Shown here: piece after piece, positions 6,096-8,517 of the stretch | How the letters are laid out: every line of letters starts with the position of its first letter | Position numbering within the stretch: position 1 is the stretch's first letter | From: Caldifarciminota bacterium | GTDB lineage: Bacteria; WOR-3; Hydrothermia; WGAB01 | Direction: 5' to 3' | Assembly (NCBI GenBank): GCA_015489295.1 | Contig: WGAB01000349.1 | Coordinates: 1 to 8,517 of the forward strand | DNA length: 8,517 nt | The notes under the pieces: model-generated | What the model saw: only the letters and a program-made list of their open reading frames with translations | The model's database searches: none | Told to the model about the DNA's origin: nothing | Position numbers and translations under genes: made by a program

Positions 6096-8517
6096 GGAGA
6101 AACTTACGCAGGAGCCGCAGGCCCGGCCCCCGGAGCTCCAGGAAGTACACGCCCGAGGGCTCGGCAAACCGGAACTCCAGGGAGCCGTGGTTGCCGGCCC
6201 AGGTGGTGCGGCACACCCGCCGGCCCGCCGCATCGTACACCCGGAGCCGCAGCGGAACGTTTTCGGAGACACCCCGGAGCACCAAACGGTACCGCGTGGG
6301 ACCGATCCGATACGGCCCCAGGAGCCGGGGGTACGGCCGGGCGGTGTCGGCTGTGTCCACCTCCAGTTGAAGGGCCAGGGGATAGAACTCCTCGGGGTCC
6401 AGGTTGCCGTCGTAATTGCCGGGCGGCACCTGCCACTGCAGGGTGCCGCCGTCCGGCGTGCTGTAGCTGGCCGCTGCCAGGTACAGGGTTTCGGGAACCG
6501 CCCCGAAGGCGCGCACCAGATGGATCACGCCCTCCAGTACGCCGTCGGGGCCCGGCGAGGCCGCCCAGCGAAAAGTGGCAGTGTCCTCCTGGGGGGTGCC
6601 GGTGGAATCGTACCAGCGCACCCAGTCGTTGTCGTTCTCGTCGGCCAAGAAATATTGATACGCGGCCACCTGGCCGCTCTTGGCCCAGGGGGCGGGCCGC
6701 AGGCCGGCATAGGGGTTCAGCGAAAGGAAGATGAAGTGGTCGTTCTGGAACCCGGTGGGCAGGCCGTCGCCCGCCGTTTCGGTGGCCACATACAGGCGGG
6801 TGGAATCCGGGGTCAGAAAGGCCCACAGGTGCATGTCGCCGTGGGAGGAGAGGAGCCAGGCCAGGTCGTCCAGTTCGCCGTCCATGTGGAACCGGACCTC
6901 GCCCACGGTGTAGCGGTAGTTCTGGCCGTAGTTGTTGTCCCAGCTCTCGTTGCCGGCCGAGTCCTGGGCGTGGAGGGCGAATTCCACCACATCCCCGGTG
7001 CTGCCCGGCGGCAGCCAGCCGCCGTAGAGATGGGGTGTGGGGGTGCTGTCGCCGTCCCAGTCGTGCAGGGTGCCGTCGTCGGCCCACATCGGGCGGTCGG
7101 GGTAGGTCCAGGAGCCGTTGATGCCGTAGCGGATCCGCACCCAGGCCAGGCCGGAGGGATCGGCCACATGGGTGAGCACCAGGGCGGAATCGCCGGGCAG
7201 CACATTCTCCGGCGGCCGGGTGTCCCAAAACCACGGGCCCTCCAGGTCGCCCGGACCCGGTGCCGGCACCTCCGGGTCGCCGGTTCCCAGGTAGAACCAG
7301 AAGGTGTAGGTGCCCTGGCGGCCGCCGAGTTCCACGAGTTCGGCGCCGCCCGAGAGTTTCCCCAGGTTGTGGTAAGTAAGGCCCTGGCCCGAGGCGTACA
7401 GGAACACCGCTTTGGCCTGGCTCAGGGTGTCTTCGTAGCCCGCGTAGGTCCAGCCGTTGGGGGTGATGCCCTGCACGAACCGCAGGCTGTAGCCGTGGGT
7501 CACCTGGCCCAGGAGGTCGGGGGTGACCCCGCACTTGGTCCAGTTGGTGCCCGTGCTCTGGATCTGGAGCCGCAGGGCCGGGGCCTCGCCCGCGTACAGC
7601 ACGAGGGTTTTGGTGAGGTTGGAGGCCGGGTTGCCCGAGGCGTCATAGGTTTCCTGCAGCACGAGCACCACGGAATCGCCCAAAAGTTGCAGGTTGCCCT
7701 GGAACCAGGCGTTTTCGGCCTGGCTGTCGTGGAACAGCCCGGGATGGCCGCCGTCGTCGTAGTCGCCCTCGTTGCCGTAGTTGCCCATGAGGTTGGCGGC
7801 GTAGGCGTAGCCGTTGTGGTCGGCGGCGGCCAGGGCGCGCCCGCCCCGCCGGTCAAAGATGAGGGCCACGGCGTTGTTGTATACCAGGTACTCCTCCAGG
7901 CCGTCGCCGTCAAAGTCGCCCACCTCGCCGCCGGCCACCGCGGTATCGGGCAAGGCGTTTTGCCAGGCCTGCAGGCGCGCCCACAGGGCACCGTACCGGC
8001 TGTGGTTCCACAGGTTGCGGCCCCAGCCGCTCAGGGGGCCGCCCGGGCCGTCGTGCCAGGCCGTTTCGTAGAGCATGGCCATGAGCACCATGCGGCCCAC
8101 CAGGGCGAGGGCGGTGTCGGGCCCGGCCAGAGTGTCCAGGGCTTCGTAGGCGATTTTCCACAGGTCTTCGTAATCGCCCTGGAGGCCGTTGGCGTTCCGG
8201 TCCGGGGCCAGGCCGCAGTCAAAGGCCTGGGTGGTTTGGAAATCGTGGTACCAGTTGTCATAGGAGCCGCCGGTCCACTCGTGAAGTTCGGGGTAGGTGC
8301 CGTAGGCGATGTCAATCACCGGCGGATCGTTCAGGGGATCGGCATCGTAGATCCGGTCCAGCCCCCACCACTTGGCCACCTCGGAAAGGTACACGGGCTG
8401 GATCCACGGCTGGGAGGCCGCCCAGGCGATGTTGTGGTCGTAGGAGTTGGCCGGCACCCCGGGCTGGCCGAAGTCCCAGCCGGCGACGCCCGCGGCCTTT
8501 TCCCAGTCGTCGGCGTA
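6082..8517 (-). CDS. Secreted GH57-like glycoside hydrolase with C-terminal sorting-type domain, N-terminus cut by window edge
   Basis: The frame is open from the right window edge to a TAG stop (811 codons), so the GTG at 8457 is not a real start. Partial residues 3-9 (DDWEKAA) resemble GH57 motif 4 (DDGEKFG), which carries the acid/base aspartate; YETAWHDGPGG (150-160) resembles motif 5. The nucleophile motif would lie outside the window. Then come a calcium-loop-like DFDGDGLEEYL (201-211) opening a beta-sandwich to about 410; an Ig-like sandwich (about 425-535, with DSAGNESWDNNYG); a CBM9/DOMON-like domain (about 543-710, starting at FHMDGELDDLAW); and a last domain (about 735-811) with LRLRVYDAAGRR, SGVYFLEL and a basic end, like type IX-secretion C-terminal sorting domains. 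It probably acts on alpha-glucans or similar polysaccharides at the cell surface (inference from family). It has three cysteines in the part seen. It likely belongs to a different transcription unit from the genes on its left. Alternative: an inactive GH57 relative, which the missing part would decide. Confidence 0.65.
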   Translation of the reverse strand, partial: YADDWEKAAGVAGWDFGQPGVPANSYDHNIAWAASQPWIQPVYLSEVAKWWGLDRIYDADPLNDPPVIDIAYGTYPELHEWTGGSYDNWYHDFQTTQAFDCGLAPDRNANGLQGDYEDLWKIAYEALDTLAGPDTALALVGRMVLMAMLYETAWHDGPGGPLSGWGRNLWNHSRYGALWARLQAWQNALPDTAVAGGEVGDFDGDGLEEYLVYNNAVALIFDRRGGRALAAADHNGYAYAANLMGNYGNEGDYDDGGHPGLFHDSQAENAWFQGNLQLLGDSVVLVLQETYDASGNPASNLTKTLVLYAGEAPALRLQIQSTGTNWTKCGVTPDLLGQVTHGYSLRFVQGITPNGWTYAGYEDTLSQAKAVFLYASGQGLTYHNLGKLSGGAELVELGGRQGTYTFWFYLGTGDPEVPAPGPGDLEGPWFWDTRPPENVLPGDSALVLTHVADPSGLAWVRIRYGINGSWTYPDRPMWADDGTLHDWDGDSTPTPHLYGGWLPPGSTGDVVEFALHAQDSAGNESWDNNYGQNYRYTVGEVRFHMDGELDDLAWLLSSHGDMHLWAFLTPDSTRLYVATETAGDGLPTGFQNDHFIFLSLNPYAGLRPAPWAKSGQVAAYQYFLADENDNDWVRWYDSTGTPQEDTATFRWAASPGPDGVLEGVIHLVRAFGAVPETLYLAAASYSTPDGGTLQWQVPPGNYDGNLDPEEFYPLALQLEVDTADTARPYPRLLGPYRIGPTRYRLVLRGVSENVPLRLRVYDAAGRRVCRTTWAGNHGSLEFRFAEPSGVYFLELRGPGLRLLRKFLHVRE

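Noticed and set aside
6104..7534. Minus-strand open frame of 476 codons inside the glycosidase gene
   Set aside because: Shifted-frame shadow rich in Gly, Pro and Arg; the real frame gives coherent beta-sandwich domains and a sorting-type tail.
8455..8457. GTG as start of the glycosidase gene
   Set aside because: The frame stays open to the window edge and the 20 upstream codons carry the GH57-like DDWEKAA motif, so the true start lies outside the window.

Overview
The window comes from a GC-rich bacterial chromosome. All four protein genes lie on the minus strand and fill almost the whole window; the largest gene-free gap is 39 bases. Read in the direction of transcription (right to left), the order is: a large secreted glycoside-hydrolase-like protein (8517 to 6082, N-terminus outside the window); an eRF1/Pelota-like protein of the bacterial baeRF type (6042 to 4852); a small seven-bladed beta-propeller protein with a hydrophobic N-terminus (4830 to 3940); and a very large membrane histidine kinase with a series of GAF-like modules (3936 to 1, ATPase domain outside the window).

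The right-hand gene ends in a domain resembling type IX-secretion (Por-type) C-terminal sorting domains. Its other recognisable part resembles family GH57, which is common in thermophiles. The three left-hand genes look like one operon. A TATAAT box sits in the 39-base gap before the baeRF gene and is followed by a good AAGGAG ribosome binding site. The next gaps are 21 and 3 bases, and the kinase has a strong AGGGAGG site inside the end of the propeller gene. No rho-independent terminator is visible in either gap.

Lineage: FCB-type or WOR-3/Hydrothermae-like candidate phyla would combine a sorting-type C-terminus, GH57-like enzymes and high GC. The clear Shine-Dalgarno sequences and TATAAT box argue against typical Bacteroidota. 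This placement is inference with low confidence.

Working model (inference): a membrane kinase with many cytoplasmic GAF-like sensor units, plus a possibly exported propeller protein, is made together with a release-factor-like protein, hinting at a link between envelope or small-molecule sensing and ribosome rescue or translation control. I know of no described system with this composition, but I cannot check whether the gene order is conserved. No tRNA, rRNA, CRISPR array, insertion sequence or integrase was seen.
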